The position numbers were made by a program, and so were the translations under genes. A stretch of DNA of 64,000 nucleotides from Bacteroidales bacterium. GTDB taxonomy: Bacteria; Bacteroidota; Bacteroidia; Bacteroidales; F082. Under the pieces are notes generated by a model. It saw only the letters and a program-made list of their open reading frames with translations. It did not search any database and was not told the origin of the DNA. The stretch covers positions 51,806 to 115,805 of the forward strand of contig JAFZDU010000108.1 in NCBI GenBank assembly GCA_017561025.1, in the 5' to 3' direction. Below, in pieces: positions 1 through 8,977 of the stretch (within the stretch, counting starts at the first letter, position 1; every line of letters begins with the position of its first letter).

Positions 1-2
1 AT

Positions 3-152
3 ATCGTCAGACGTATCTTCGAAAGCCTCGGATACGAAGTGGTAAAACTCGACAGAGTGATGTTCGCAGGACTTACAAAACATATGCTCCCACGCGGACA
101 CTGGAGATTCCTCACACCATCAGAAATAAGCATTCTTAAAAGAATCAAATAA
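3..152 (+). CDS. Pseudouridine synthase (RsuA/RluB/RluF type), 3' end only
   Basis: The window opens inside this gene and shows its last 49 codons, ending in TAA at 150-152. The visible peptide starts IVRRIFESLGYEVVKLDRV and continues with a PRG.WR.LT segment. This matches the C-terminal end of the RsuA/RluB/RluF pseudouridine synthases, which isomerise a uridine in rRNA. The catalytic Asp lies upstream of the window, so the exact target cannot be told. A strong terminator follows directly, so it is probably transcribed separately from pheT. Confidence 0.75.
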   Translation: MVRRIFESLGYEVVKLDRVMFAGLTKHMLPRGHWRFLTPSEISILKRIK

Positions 153-157
153 AAGCT

Positions 158-190
158 AAAACTGCTCTTCTTGAAGGGCAGTTTTTTTTA
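158..190 (+). terminator. Intrinsic terminator after pseudouridine synthase
   Basis: An 11-bp stem (AAACTGCTCTT pairing with AAGGGCAGTTT, one G-U pair) with a 4-nt loop is followed by a run of T. It lies 6 bp after the stop codon. Confidence 0.85.
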
Positions 191-234
191 TGCTTTTTTT
201 CAAAAAAAAACACTGACATTTTGTCATAAAATGT

Positions 235-242
235 TATCTTTG
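235..242 (+). promoter_or_regulatory. -7 element for pheT
   Basis: TATCTTTG matches the Bacteroidetes -7 consensus TAnnTTTG and lies 22 bp before the pheT ATG. I see no clear -33 TTTG at the usual distance. Confidence 0.6.
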
Positions 243-264
243 CATTTTAAATCACGATTTTACA

Positions 265-2730
265 ATGAAAGTATCTTATAATTGGCTCAGACAATATGTC
301 GACTGCGAATTGTCAGCAGAAGAAATAGCAAAGAAATTAACAGGAACAGGTTTAGAAGTTGAAGACTTAACACCTTATGAATCAATAAAAGGCGCAATGA
401 AAGGCGTTGTGGTAGGTAAAGTTATCTACTGCGTTGACCATCCTAATTCAGATCACCTTCATATCACCAAAGTTGATGTTGGTGCAGAAGAACCTCTCAA
501 TATCGTTTGCGGCGCTCCTAACGTGGCAGAAGGACAGAAGGTCTTGGTCGCTACAATAGGTACAGAGCTTTATAAAGACGGTGAGTCTTTCACCATCAAA
601 AGAGGCAAAATCCGCGGTGAGGTTTCAGAAGGTATGATATGCGCTGAAGACGAACTTGGAATCGGCGAGTCTCACGACGGTATCATGGTGCTTCCTGAAG
701 ATTATGAAATAGGAAAACCAGCTTCATTCTATTTCCCTGTTGAACAAGATGTAACTCTTGAAATTGGTTTGACAGCAAACCGCTCTGACGCTACTTCTCA
801 TATCGGCGTCAACCGCGACCTCGTGGCAGCTCTCAATTATCAAGAAAAGACAGATAAATATAAACTCAATATTCCTTCAGTAGAAGATTTCAAAGTTGAA
901 AATAACGACAATGAAATTGAAATCGTCGTTGAAGATACTAAAGCATGTCCTCGTTACTCAGGCGTGACAGTAAGCGGCGTGAAAGTAGGTCCTTCCCCAA
1001 AATGGTTGAAACACAGATTGGAAGCTATAGGCCTCCGTTCTATCAACAACATCGTCGACATCTCTAACTACGTCTTGATGGAAACAGGTCAGCCGCTCCA
1101 CACTTTCGACGCTGATAAGATTAAAGGCAAGAAAGTCGTTGTCAAATGTCTCGCAGAAGGAACTCCATTCGTAACATTGGATGGCGTTGAACGTAAACTC
1201 AGTAGCACAAACTTGATGATCTGCAACGCAGAAGAACCAATGTGCATTGCTGGCGTTTTCGGCGGAGCAGAGTCAGGTGTTACAGAAGAAACAACAAACG
1301 TATTCATTGAAAGTGCTTACTTCAACCCAACATCAGTACGTAAGACTTCAAAATATCATGCATTGCAAACAGATGCTAGCTTCCGTTTTGAACGTGGCTG
1401 CGATCCTAACATGACAATCTATGCATTGAAACGTGCAGCATTGTTGATAAAAGAATTGGCAGGCGGAACAATCTCATCAGAAGTTAAAGACATCGTCAAT
1501 GGCGACTTCACTCCAGTTCGCGTAGAACTTAAATTCTCTTATCTTAACAAAATAGCTGGTCAAGAAATTGAAAAAGAAATAGCTGCCAATATATTGAAGA
1601 ACTTGGATTGCAAAGTCGTTGAACTCAACGAAGAAGCTGTTGTTGTTGACGTTCCTACATGTAAAGTAGACGTATATCGTCCTGCTGATTTGGTCGAAGA
1701 AATACTTCGTATCTACGGTTACGACAATATCGCTATTCCAGAAAAGATTAATGCGACACTCAACGTAGTTGCTAAACCAGATCCAGAAAAATTAAAAAGA
1801 AACATTTCTATCATGTTGGCTTCTAATGGTTTCTATGAAATCATGAACAACTCTTTGACAAAAGAGTCTTATACAAAAGACATGGATAGCTTCGACGAAA
1901 ATAGAAATGTCAAAATATTGAATCCATTAAGTTCAGACTTGAACGTTCTCCGTCAATCACTTCTTTTCGGCGGCTTGAAGAGCATCGAAAACAACCATAA
2001 CCATAAGATTTTCGACATTAAATTCTTCGAATTCGGAAACACATATTTCTATGACGCTGATAAGAAACAAGAAGGCGTTTCGTTGTCACCATATTCAGAA
2101 ATATACAAGCTCGACTTGTTCATCACAGGTAAAAATAAAGAAGAGTTATGGAGCAATAAGCCTCAAAATGTCGACTTCTATGAACTCAAGAAATATGTTT
2201 TGGGAGTTTTGAATAAGCTTAACATCGATATCAATAAGATAGAGATGAGCGAAGGACAAGTAAAACATTATGAATATTCATTAGTTTACACTCTCAATGG
2301 AATGGAATTGTGCACTCTCGGCAAGATAAATCAAAAGACATTGAAACTCTTTGATTTGAAGAGAGAAGTATATCACGCAACAATGAATTGGGATAACTTG
2401 TTGAAAGCTAATAAAGAAGCTAAGGCAGTCCGTTATGAACCATTGCCAAAATTCCCATCAGTACGTCGTGACTTGGCATTAATTTTTGATAAGAATGTGA
2501 ACTTTGAACAAGTTAAAAACGTTGCTTTTACAGCAGAAAACAAGATCTTGACATCTGTCAGTCTGTTCGATATCTATACCGGCGACAAGATTCCTGAAGG
2601 CAAGAAACAATATGCTTTGAGTTTCATCTTGCTCGATACTCAAAAGACATTGACAGATAAGGTTATTGAAAAGACAATGACAAAGATCCAGACTGCCATT
2701 GAACAACAATTAAAAGCAACCTTAAGATAA
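265..2730 (+). CDS. pheT: Phenylalanine--tRNA ligase beta subunit
   Basis: Beta subunit of the cytoplasmic (alpha-beta)2 phenylalanyl-tRNA synthetase, which charges tRNA-Phe. At 821 residues it is full length for the bacterial family. An EMAP/OB-type tRNA-binding domain lies at about residues 40-150 (GVVVGKVIYCVDHPNSDHL). The B3/B4 editing region spans about 210-390 and contains TDASFRFERGCDP. A B5 domain follows at about 410-480, then a catalytic-like core. A C-terminal FDX-ACB anticodon-binding domain starts near LPKFPSVRRDLALIFD at about 730. The alpha subunit pheS is not in the window, as is usual in Bacteroidetes. The next gene starts one base after the stop, so the two are probably co-transcribed. 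Confidence 0.98.
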   Translation: MKVSYNWLRQYVDCELSAEEIAKKLTGTGLEVEDLTPYESIKGAMKGVVVGKVIYCVDHPNSDHLHITKVDVGAEEPLNIVCGAPNVAEGQKVLVATIGTELYKDGESFTIKRGKIRGEVSEGMICAEDELGIGESHDGIMVLPEDYEIGKPASFYFPVEQDVTLEIGLTANRSDATSHIGVNRDLVAALNYQEKTDKYKLNIPSVEDFKVENNDNEIEIVVEDTKACPRYSGVTVSGVKVGPSPKWLKHRLEAIGLRSINNIVDISNYVLMETGQPLHTFDADKIKGKKVVVKCLAEGTPFVTLDGVERKLSSTNLMICNAEEPMCIAGVFGGAESGVTEETTNVFIESAYFNPTSVRKTSKYHALQTDASFRFERGCDPNMTIYALKRAALLIKELAGGTISSEVKDIVNGDFTPVRVELKFSYLNKIAGQEIEKEIAANILKNLDCKVVELNEEAVVVDVPTCKVDVYRPADLVEEILRIYGYDNIAIPEKINATLNVVAKPDPEKLKRNISIMLASNGFYEIMNNSLTKESYTKDMDSFDENRNVKILNPLSSDLNVLRQSLLFGGLKSIENNHNHKIFDIKFFEFGNTYFYDADKKQEGVSLSPYSEIYKLDLFITGKNKEELWSNKPQNVDFYELKKYVLGVLNKLNIDINKIEMSEGQVKHYEYSLVYTLNGMELCTLGKINQKTLKLFDLKREVYHATMNWDNLLKANKEAKAVRYEPLPKFPSVRRDLALIFDKNVNFEQVKNVAFTAENKILTSVSLFDIYTGDKIPEGKKQYALSFILLDTQKTLTDKVIEKTMTKIQTAIEQQLKATLR

Positions 2731-2731
2731 A

Positions 2732-3961
2732 ATGGACATTCAGGACATCCAATCAATAAAACAAAGATTTAAAATTATTGGTAACGACCCGCATCTCAAT
2801 CGTGCGATTGAGATTGCGGTCCAAGTTGCCGGAACCGACCTTACTGTTCTTATCAATGGTGAGAGCGGTACTGGTAAGGACGTGTTCCCGCAAATCATAC
2901 ATCAGAATAGTTCCAGGAAACATAAGAAATACTTCGCCATTAACTGCGGAGCGATACCAGAAGGAACTATTGACTCAGAGTTGTTCGGTCATGAGAAAGG
3001 CTCTTTCACAGGAGCTCATGAAACAAGAAAAGGATATTTTGAAGAAGCCGACGGCGGAACGATATTCCTTGATGAAGTCGGCGAAATGCCTCTCGCAACA
3101 CAGGCACGACTTCTTAGAGTGTTGGAAAATGGAGAATTCATTAAGGTTGGATCATCAAAAGTGCAGAAGACTGACGTTCGAGTGGTAGCTGCAACCAACC
3201 TCAATATCCCTATGGCAATAGAAAAAGGCAAGTTCAGAGAAGACCTTTATTATCGTCTTAACACTGTGCCTATCCATATACCTTCATTGCGTGAACGTAA
3301 AGAAGACATCAGACTATTGTTCAGAAAGTTCGCTACAGATTGTGCTGAAAAATACAGAATGCCAGCACTCCAGCTTACACAAGAGGCTCTTATTATGTTG
3401 GAAAACTATCGTTGGGATGGTAATATCAGACAGCTTAAAAATATCACTGAACAAATTTCTATCATTGAAAATGAAAGAATCATAACTCCTGATATCTTAA
3501 AGCAATATCTGCCAAACAATAATATGACATCATTGCCAACTTTATATAAAGGTGGACGTGAAGAAGATACTATCTCAGAACGCGACTTGTTGTACAAGGT
3601 GTTGTTCGATATGAAAAACGATATTATAGAACTGCGCAAGACAGTGAAAGAATTGTCTGAAAACAGAATAAATGTCGGTCATATCGCTGATAATCAAAGT
3701 CTGACTCCGATAAATGCAACCGTCATAACTCCTATGGAAGAGGAAGAAGATGCCTTTGTTTATGTTCAGGATAATGATGAAGTAGAAAAAACAGAACCTG
3801 TAAAGGAAACAACAAGCCTTTCTTTGGAACAGACCGAGAAGGAATTGATTTGCAAAGCTTTGGAGAGACATAAAGGAAAGAGAAAAGATGCTGCCAAAGA
3901 ACTTGGAATCAGTGAGAGAACATTGTACAGAAAAATTAACGAATATCAAATCAATCTTTAA
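2732..3961 (+). CDS. Sigma-54-dependent activator without receiver domain
   Basis: An NtrC-type AAA+ ATPase that would remodel sigma-54 RNA polymerase to start transcription. Walker A is GESGTGKD (residues 43-50), the sigma-54 contact loop is GSFTGA (90-95) and Walker B is GGTIFLDE (108-115). A Fis-type helix-turn-helix occupies about 370-405 (RKDAAKELGISERTLYRKI). There is no N-terminal receiver or sensory domain: the AAA+ module begins almost at the start codon, so its input signal must come from another protein or from its level. It is followed with a 1-nt stop/start overlap by an LptE-like lipoprotein, suggesting one operon with envelope-export genes. The domain call is firm; the regulon is unknown. 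Confidence 0.92.
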   Translation: MDIQDIQSIKQRFKIIGNDPHLNRAIEIAVQVAGTDLTVLINGESGTGKDVFPQIIHQNSSRKHKKYFAINCGAIPEGTIDSELFGHEKGSFTGAHETRKGYFEEADGGTIFLDEVGEMPLATQARLLRVLENGEFIKVGSSKVQKTDVRVVAATNLNIPMAIEKGKFREDLYYRLNTVPIHIPSLRERKEDIRLLFRKFATDCAEKYRMPALQLTQEALIMLENYRWDGNIRQLKNITEQISIIENERIITPDILKQYLPNNNMTSLPTLYKGGREEDTISERDLLYKVLFDMKNDIIELRKTVKELSENRINVGHIADNQSLTPINATVITPMEEEEDAFVYVQDNDEVEKTEPVKETTSLSLEQTEKELICKALERHKGKRKDAAKELGISERTLYRKINEYQINL

Positions 3962-4500
3962 TGATGAGTTTAAAGGATATTAAGTTGCAGAGACTTTTAA
4001 AAAAGACTTGTTGTCTTGTTGTCTTGTTGTCTTGTTGCATTCTAAACAGCTGTGGAATTTACTCTTTCTCAGGAGCTTCTATACCAGCTGAAGCCAAGAC
4101 TGTTTCTGTACAATATTTTCCGAACAATGCACAGCTCGTTAATCCTTTGTTGAGTACAACTATCACCAATGCACTTAACGATATCTTTGTTAATCAAACA
4201 ACTTTGCAGTCGGTAGCGCAAAATGGCGACCTTGCCTTGGAAGGAGAAATAGTCGGTTATACAACATCTCCAATAGCTATTACAGGTAATCAGACTGCTG
4301 CATTAAATAGATTGACTGTTACTGTAAATGTCAGATTTACAAATAAATATGATGAGTCAAAAAACTTCGAACAAAAGTTTTCACAATATCAGGATTATCC
4401 AAGCGGACAAGATTTGAATGCTGTTCAAGGTGTTTTGGTGGAGACTATTGTAGAAGATTTATGTCAGGATATTTTTAACAAGGCAGTAGTAAACTGGTGA
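3961..4500 (+). CDS. lptE: LptE-like outer-membrane lipoprotein
   Basis: Probable partner of LptD in inserting LPS into the outer membrane; the LptE fold is poorly conserved, so the name rests on length (179 aa), context and the GIYSFSGASIPAEAKTVSV start of the mature part. The signal peptide ends in lipobox LNSC with Cys31 as the lipidated residue. The start ATG overlaps the upstream stop (TAATG), implying translational coupling. The hydrophobic part of the signal peptide is encoded by an 8-bp tandem array (4005-4036), so gain or loss of one unit would shift the frame and abolish the protein. A conserved-hypothetical gene and secG follow closely. Confidence 0.75.
   Translation: MMSLKDIKLQRLLKKTCCLVVLLSCCILNSCGIYSFSGASIPAEAKTVSVQYFPNNAQLVNPLLSTTITNALNDIFVNQTTLQSVAQNGDLALEGEIVGYTTSPIAITGNQTAALNRLTVTVNVRFTNKYDESKNFEQKFSQYQDYPSGQDLNAVQGVLVETIVEDLCQDIFNKAVVNW
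4005..4036. repeat. Octamer array in lptE signal peptide
   Basis: Four 8-bp units in strict register: GACTTGTT then three GTCTTGTT. They encode residues 16-26 (TCCLVVLLSCC) of the LptE signal peptide. The same unit type occurs at 28325-28348 and inside dnaX at 43458-43497. Confidence 0.85.
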
Positions 4501-4501
4501 T

Positions 4502-5251
4502 ATGGAAAAGGATAGATTAAATTATATAATCGATAATATACAGAAAACCAACGCTGAAGATGTGCAGTCACTGCTTTCTGTTGTTGAATCTTATCCTTAT
4601 TTTACTATTGCTCAGACGCTTCTTGCCGTTGGAATGGAACTTAATGAAGATGTCAAGTCGGGACGTCAGTTGAAGCTTGTTGCCGCAATGGTTCCTGATA
4701 GAAATGCTCTTCGTCATTTGCTGATTGAGTCAAGAGAGAAGATGAAGTCATGCGACTTGCCTGACGAATTCAGCAATCAAGGAGAAGAGGAGGTTATTCC
4801 AGAGAAGACAATAGTGATTCCGGAGATTGACTTGAGAAAATCTCAGGAGGAATTGTCGAAAGAGATGGCCTTGTTGGAAGAGAAACGTAAATCCTTAGAT
4901 GAACTGAAGGCTCTTATCGAGCAAAGGATAGTTGAGTTGGAACAAGAGAAAGAGGAGAGCAAAAAAGAGGATAAAACCTTATCTAAAAATGAAATTATTG
5001 ATAAATTTATCGCAGAAAATCCTCAGATCTCACGACCCAAACAAGAATTTTACGATCCATTTGTTGTCGCGCAGGCTAGTGTGGTAGACCAAGAAAATAT
5101 TATAAGTGAAACATTAGCAACTATTTATCTTAATCAAGGTTATGTTGAAAAAGCAATTTCAATATATCAAAAATTAAGTTTGAAAAATCCAGAAAAAAGT
5201 GTTTACTTTGCAGAATTAATTAATAAGGCGAAAAATAAGTTTAACAATTAA
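4502..5251 (+). CDS. Conserved Bacteroidetes protein with coiled coil and TPR-like end
   Basis: No function is recognised. The 249-residue protein has no signal peptide or membrane segment, so it should be cytoplasmic. Residues about 108-160 are rich in E, K, L and R with heptad spacing, predicted as a coiled coil. The C-terminus (TLATIYLNQGYVEKAISIYQKLSLKNPEKSVYFAELI, in part) resembles one TPR helix pair. It starts one base after the lptE stop and lies 12 bp before secG, so it belongs to the same transcription unit as the sigma-54 activator, lptE and secG. Confidence 0.8.
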   Translation: MEKDRLNYIIDNIQKTNAEDVQSLLSVVESYPYFTIAQTLLAVGMELNEDVKSGRQLKLVAAMVPDRNALRHLLIESREKMKSCDLPDEFSNQGEEEVIPEKTIVIPEIDLRKSQEELSKEMALLEEKRKSLDELKALIEQRIVELEQEKEESKKEDKTLSKNEIIDKFIAENPQISRPKQEFYDPFVVAQASVVDQENIISETLATIYLNQGYVEKAISIYQKLSLKNPEKSVYFAELINKAKNKFNN

Positions 5252-5263
5252 ATAAATATTAAG

Positions 5264-5590
5264 ATGTACGTAGCAATTTCAGTATTCATCCTGATCGTCA
5301 GTTTTTTGATGATGTTGGTTGTTTTAGTTCAGAATTCAAAAGGTGGTGGTTTAGTATCTAACTTATCATCATCAAATCAAATTTTAGGTGTTCGTAAAAC
5401 TACTGATTTCTTGGAAAAAGCTACATGGACATTGGCAATCGTTTTAGTTCTCCTTTGCCTTGTTTCAAGTTTATCAATTCCAAAGAATGGTGTAGGTACA
5501 GGTACACAAGTTGATACACAAATGCGTCAACAAGTTGATAAGACATTAGCACCATCAGACTATCAAATGCCAACAACAGAAGTTGAATAA
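5264..5590 (+). CDS. secG: Preprotein translocase subunit SecG
   Basis: Small inner-membrane subunit of the SecYEG channel that assists SecA-driven export. Two membrane helices are visible at about residues 3-23 and 54-72. Between them lies the family motif VLVQNSKGGGL, followed by the short loop with a phase of G, S and N residues. At 108 aa it is a normal length. It ends the operon that begins at pheT or the sigma-54 activator; a strong terminator follows 21 bp later. Confidence 0.95.
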   Translation: MYVAISVFILIVSFLMMLVVLVQNSKGGGLVSNLSSSNQILGVRKTTDFLEKATWTLAIVLVLLCLVSSLSIPKNGVGTGTQVDTQMRQQVDKTLAPSDYQMPTTEVE

Positions 5591-5611
5591 TACAATCATT
5601 GTGTAGAAATT

Positions 5612-5652
5612 AAAAAAATGTCAGAATGTCACTCTTTCTGACATTTTTTTTT
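5612..5652 (+). terminator. Terminator after secG
   Basis: A 12-bp inverted repeat (AAAATGTCAGAA and TTCTGACATTTT) with a 9-nt loop is flanked by A and T runs, so it could work in both directions. Confidence 0.85.
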
Positions 5653-5729
5653 TGTTTTATTTTTTGGCAAACAATTTGACTAAAGACAAGCATAAAAAGA
5701 AAAAGTATCACAATAAAAAATTATAAAAT

Positions 5730-6008
5730 ATGTCACAATTATCAATTAAACCATTGGCAGACAGAGTCGTTATCGAACCAGCTCTTGCAGAACAAAAAAC
5801 AGCAAGTGGAATCATTATCCCTGACACAGCAAAAGAAAAACCACAAAAAGGTATCGTAGTGGCAGTTGGTCCTGGTACAAAAGACGCTCCAATGACATTA
5901 AAAGTTGGCGACCAAGTCATTTATGGCAAATATGCAGGTACAGAATTCCATTTAGATGGCAAAGATTATATGATAATGAGAGAAAATGATGTTATCGCAA
6001 TCATCTGA
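5730..6008 (+). CDS. groES: Co-chaperonin GroES
   Basis: Forms the heptameric lid of the GroEL folding chamber in the cytoplasm. The 92-residue sequence has the family start ([12 protein letters not shown]), the mobile-loop region ([19 protein letters not shown]) and the conserved [13 protein letters not shown] segment. groEL follows after 52 bp, the usual operon. No CIRCE inverted repeat is present upstream, and I found no clear TAnnTTTG box in the 77 bp between the secG terminator and the ATG. Confidence 0.98.
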   Translation: MSQLSIKPLADRVVIEPALAEQKTASGIIIPDTAKEKPQKGIVVAVGPGTKDAPMTLKVGDQVIYGKYAGTEFHLDGKDYMIMRENDVIAII

Positions 6009-6048
6009 TTTCTCATTATTTTTTTATTTCATTTAGTAACAATATTAA

Positions 6049-7695
<1,647 letters not shown>

Positions 7696-7716
7696 TTGAA
7701 ATAACAATAATATACT

Positions 7717-7750
7717 TAAGAGCTCTTTCCGCAAAGAGCTTTTTTTTTTA
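7717..7750 (+). terminator. Terminator after groEL
   Basis: Stem AGCTCTTT/AAAGAGCT with loop CCGC is followed by 10 T. Confidence 0.9.
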
Positions 7751-7819
7751 ACTATTATTGGTTATCACTATTGAATAAAATCACAAAAATGAGGGAATTA
7801 GCATTTTATTAACAAATGA

Positions 7820-7827
7820 TATTTTTG
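7820..7827 (+). promoter_or_regulatory. -7 element for the porin-like gene
   Basis: TATTTTTG matches TAnnTTTG and lies 27 bp before the ATG at 7854. Confidence 0.55.
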
Positions 7828-7853
7828 CATCGTAAAACTTAAATACTGTCACG

Positions 7854-8915
7854 ATGAAAAATACATTATCTCTATTATCTCTCATTACTCTAATAATCTT
7901 AGGAATTAACAACATTCAAGCACAAGAGAACTCATTAAACTTCAATGCAGAATACACCGGTGACTTCTTGTATAATGTCGGAGGCTTGAAAAACGGAGGC
8001 GGCTATCTCGGTTATGCTAAAATGGGAATGGGTGCTGATTTATGGAAAGGTGCTTCCTTATATGTAGGCGGCGGAACAACTCACGGCATAGTCCCGACAG
8101 AAACGCTTATAGGCGACTACCAAGTGGCCAATAATATAGAAGCAGGCAACTATGCTTTCATGGAACATCTCTCACTTCAACAGTCTTTCGGCAAACTGAG
8201 CATTAAGATAGGTCTTCAGGACATGAACGAGAACTTCGCTTCTCTCGATGCCGCCGGTGAATATGTCAACAGTTCTTTCGGAATCCATCCTGCACTTTCT
8301 TCAAATATGAGTGTCGCTATTTTCCCAATAACAGGACTTGGCGCTGAGATTCACTACAGCATAAACGACAGCTGGCATGTCCAAGCTGCAGTATATGATG
8401 GCGAGATGCCATCTTTCGAAGATAATCCTTATAATCTTAATTGGAATGTCAATAAGACAGAGGGAGCATTGTTTATTGGCGAAGCTCAATATATAATGGA
8501 CAATGGCATATATGAACTCGGCGGATTCTATCATTCAGCAGAAAAGAAATACGGAGCTTACGCAAATGTTGAACAAGAAGTATGGAACAATGGTATCCGC
8601 AGCGTGAAGCCTTTCGCTCAAGTGTCTTTCGCCAATGGAGAGAATCAATGCGACAATTATTTGCATCTTGCAGCAGGCGTCAATCTCGAAGGCGTATTCT
8701 CAGAAGAAGCTAAAGATATGATGGGCATGGCTTTCACATCAGCGTTTTTATGTGACAAGAAAACTGAGACTGCAATAGAGTTTTTCTATCAATATGAGGT
8801 GGCAGACAATTTTGTAATAAAACCTGATATTCAGTATATAGTGAATCCTGCTGGTATGGATTATCATGTGGATAACGCACTCGTGGGAATGTTAAGATTT
8901 GCTATAGAATTTTAA
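7854..8915 (+). CDS. OprB-like outer-membrane beta-barrel protein
   Basis: A 353-residue exported protein with signal peptide MKNTLSLLSLITLIILGINNIQA (in part) cleaved before QENS. The rest alternates short amphipathic stretches rich in Gly and aromatics and ends in Phe (RFAIEF), as expected of an outer-membrane beta barrel. Segments such as GGYLGYAKMGMGADLWKG and GLGAEIHYSINDSWHVQAAVYDG resemble carbohydrate-selective porins of the OprB family. Substrate cannot be told. It has its own promoter-like box and stands alone between groEL and feoB. A different barrel family is possible. Confidence 0.65.
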   Translation: MKNTLSLLSLITLIILGINNIQAQENSLNFNAEYTGDFLYNVGGLKNGGGYLGYAKMGMGADLWKGASLYVGGGTTHGIVPTETLIGDYQVANNIEAGNYAFMEHLSLQQSFGKLSIKIGLQDMNENFASLDAAGEYVNSSFGIHPALSSNMSVAIFPITGLGAEIHYSINDSWHVQAAVYDGEMPSFEDNPYNLNWNVNKTEGALFIGEAQYIMDNGIYELGGFYHSAEKKYGAYANVEQEVWNNGIRSVKPFAQVSFANGENQCDNYLHLAAGVNLEGVFSEEAKDMMGMAFTSAFLCDKKTETAIEFFYQYEVADNFVIKPDIQYIVNPAGMDYHVDNALVGMLRFAIEF

Positions 8916-8947
8916 AAATATTTAACACGATTTTCATATATAATAAG

Positions 8948-8955
8948 TATTTTTG
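8948..8955 (+). promoter_or_regulatory. -7 element for feoB
   Basis: TATTTTTG matches TAnnTTTG, 23 bp before the feoB ATG. No Fur-box-like inverted repeat was obvious. Confidence 0.55.
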
Positions 8956-8977
8956 TATTGTTATTAATAAGGCTTTT

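Noticed and set aside
4005-4036. CRISPR-like array
   Set aside because: Units are 8 bp with no spacers and lie in a coding frame; no cas genes are near.
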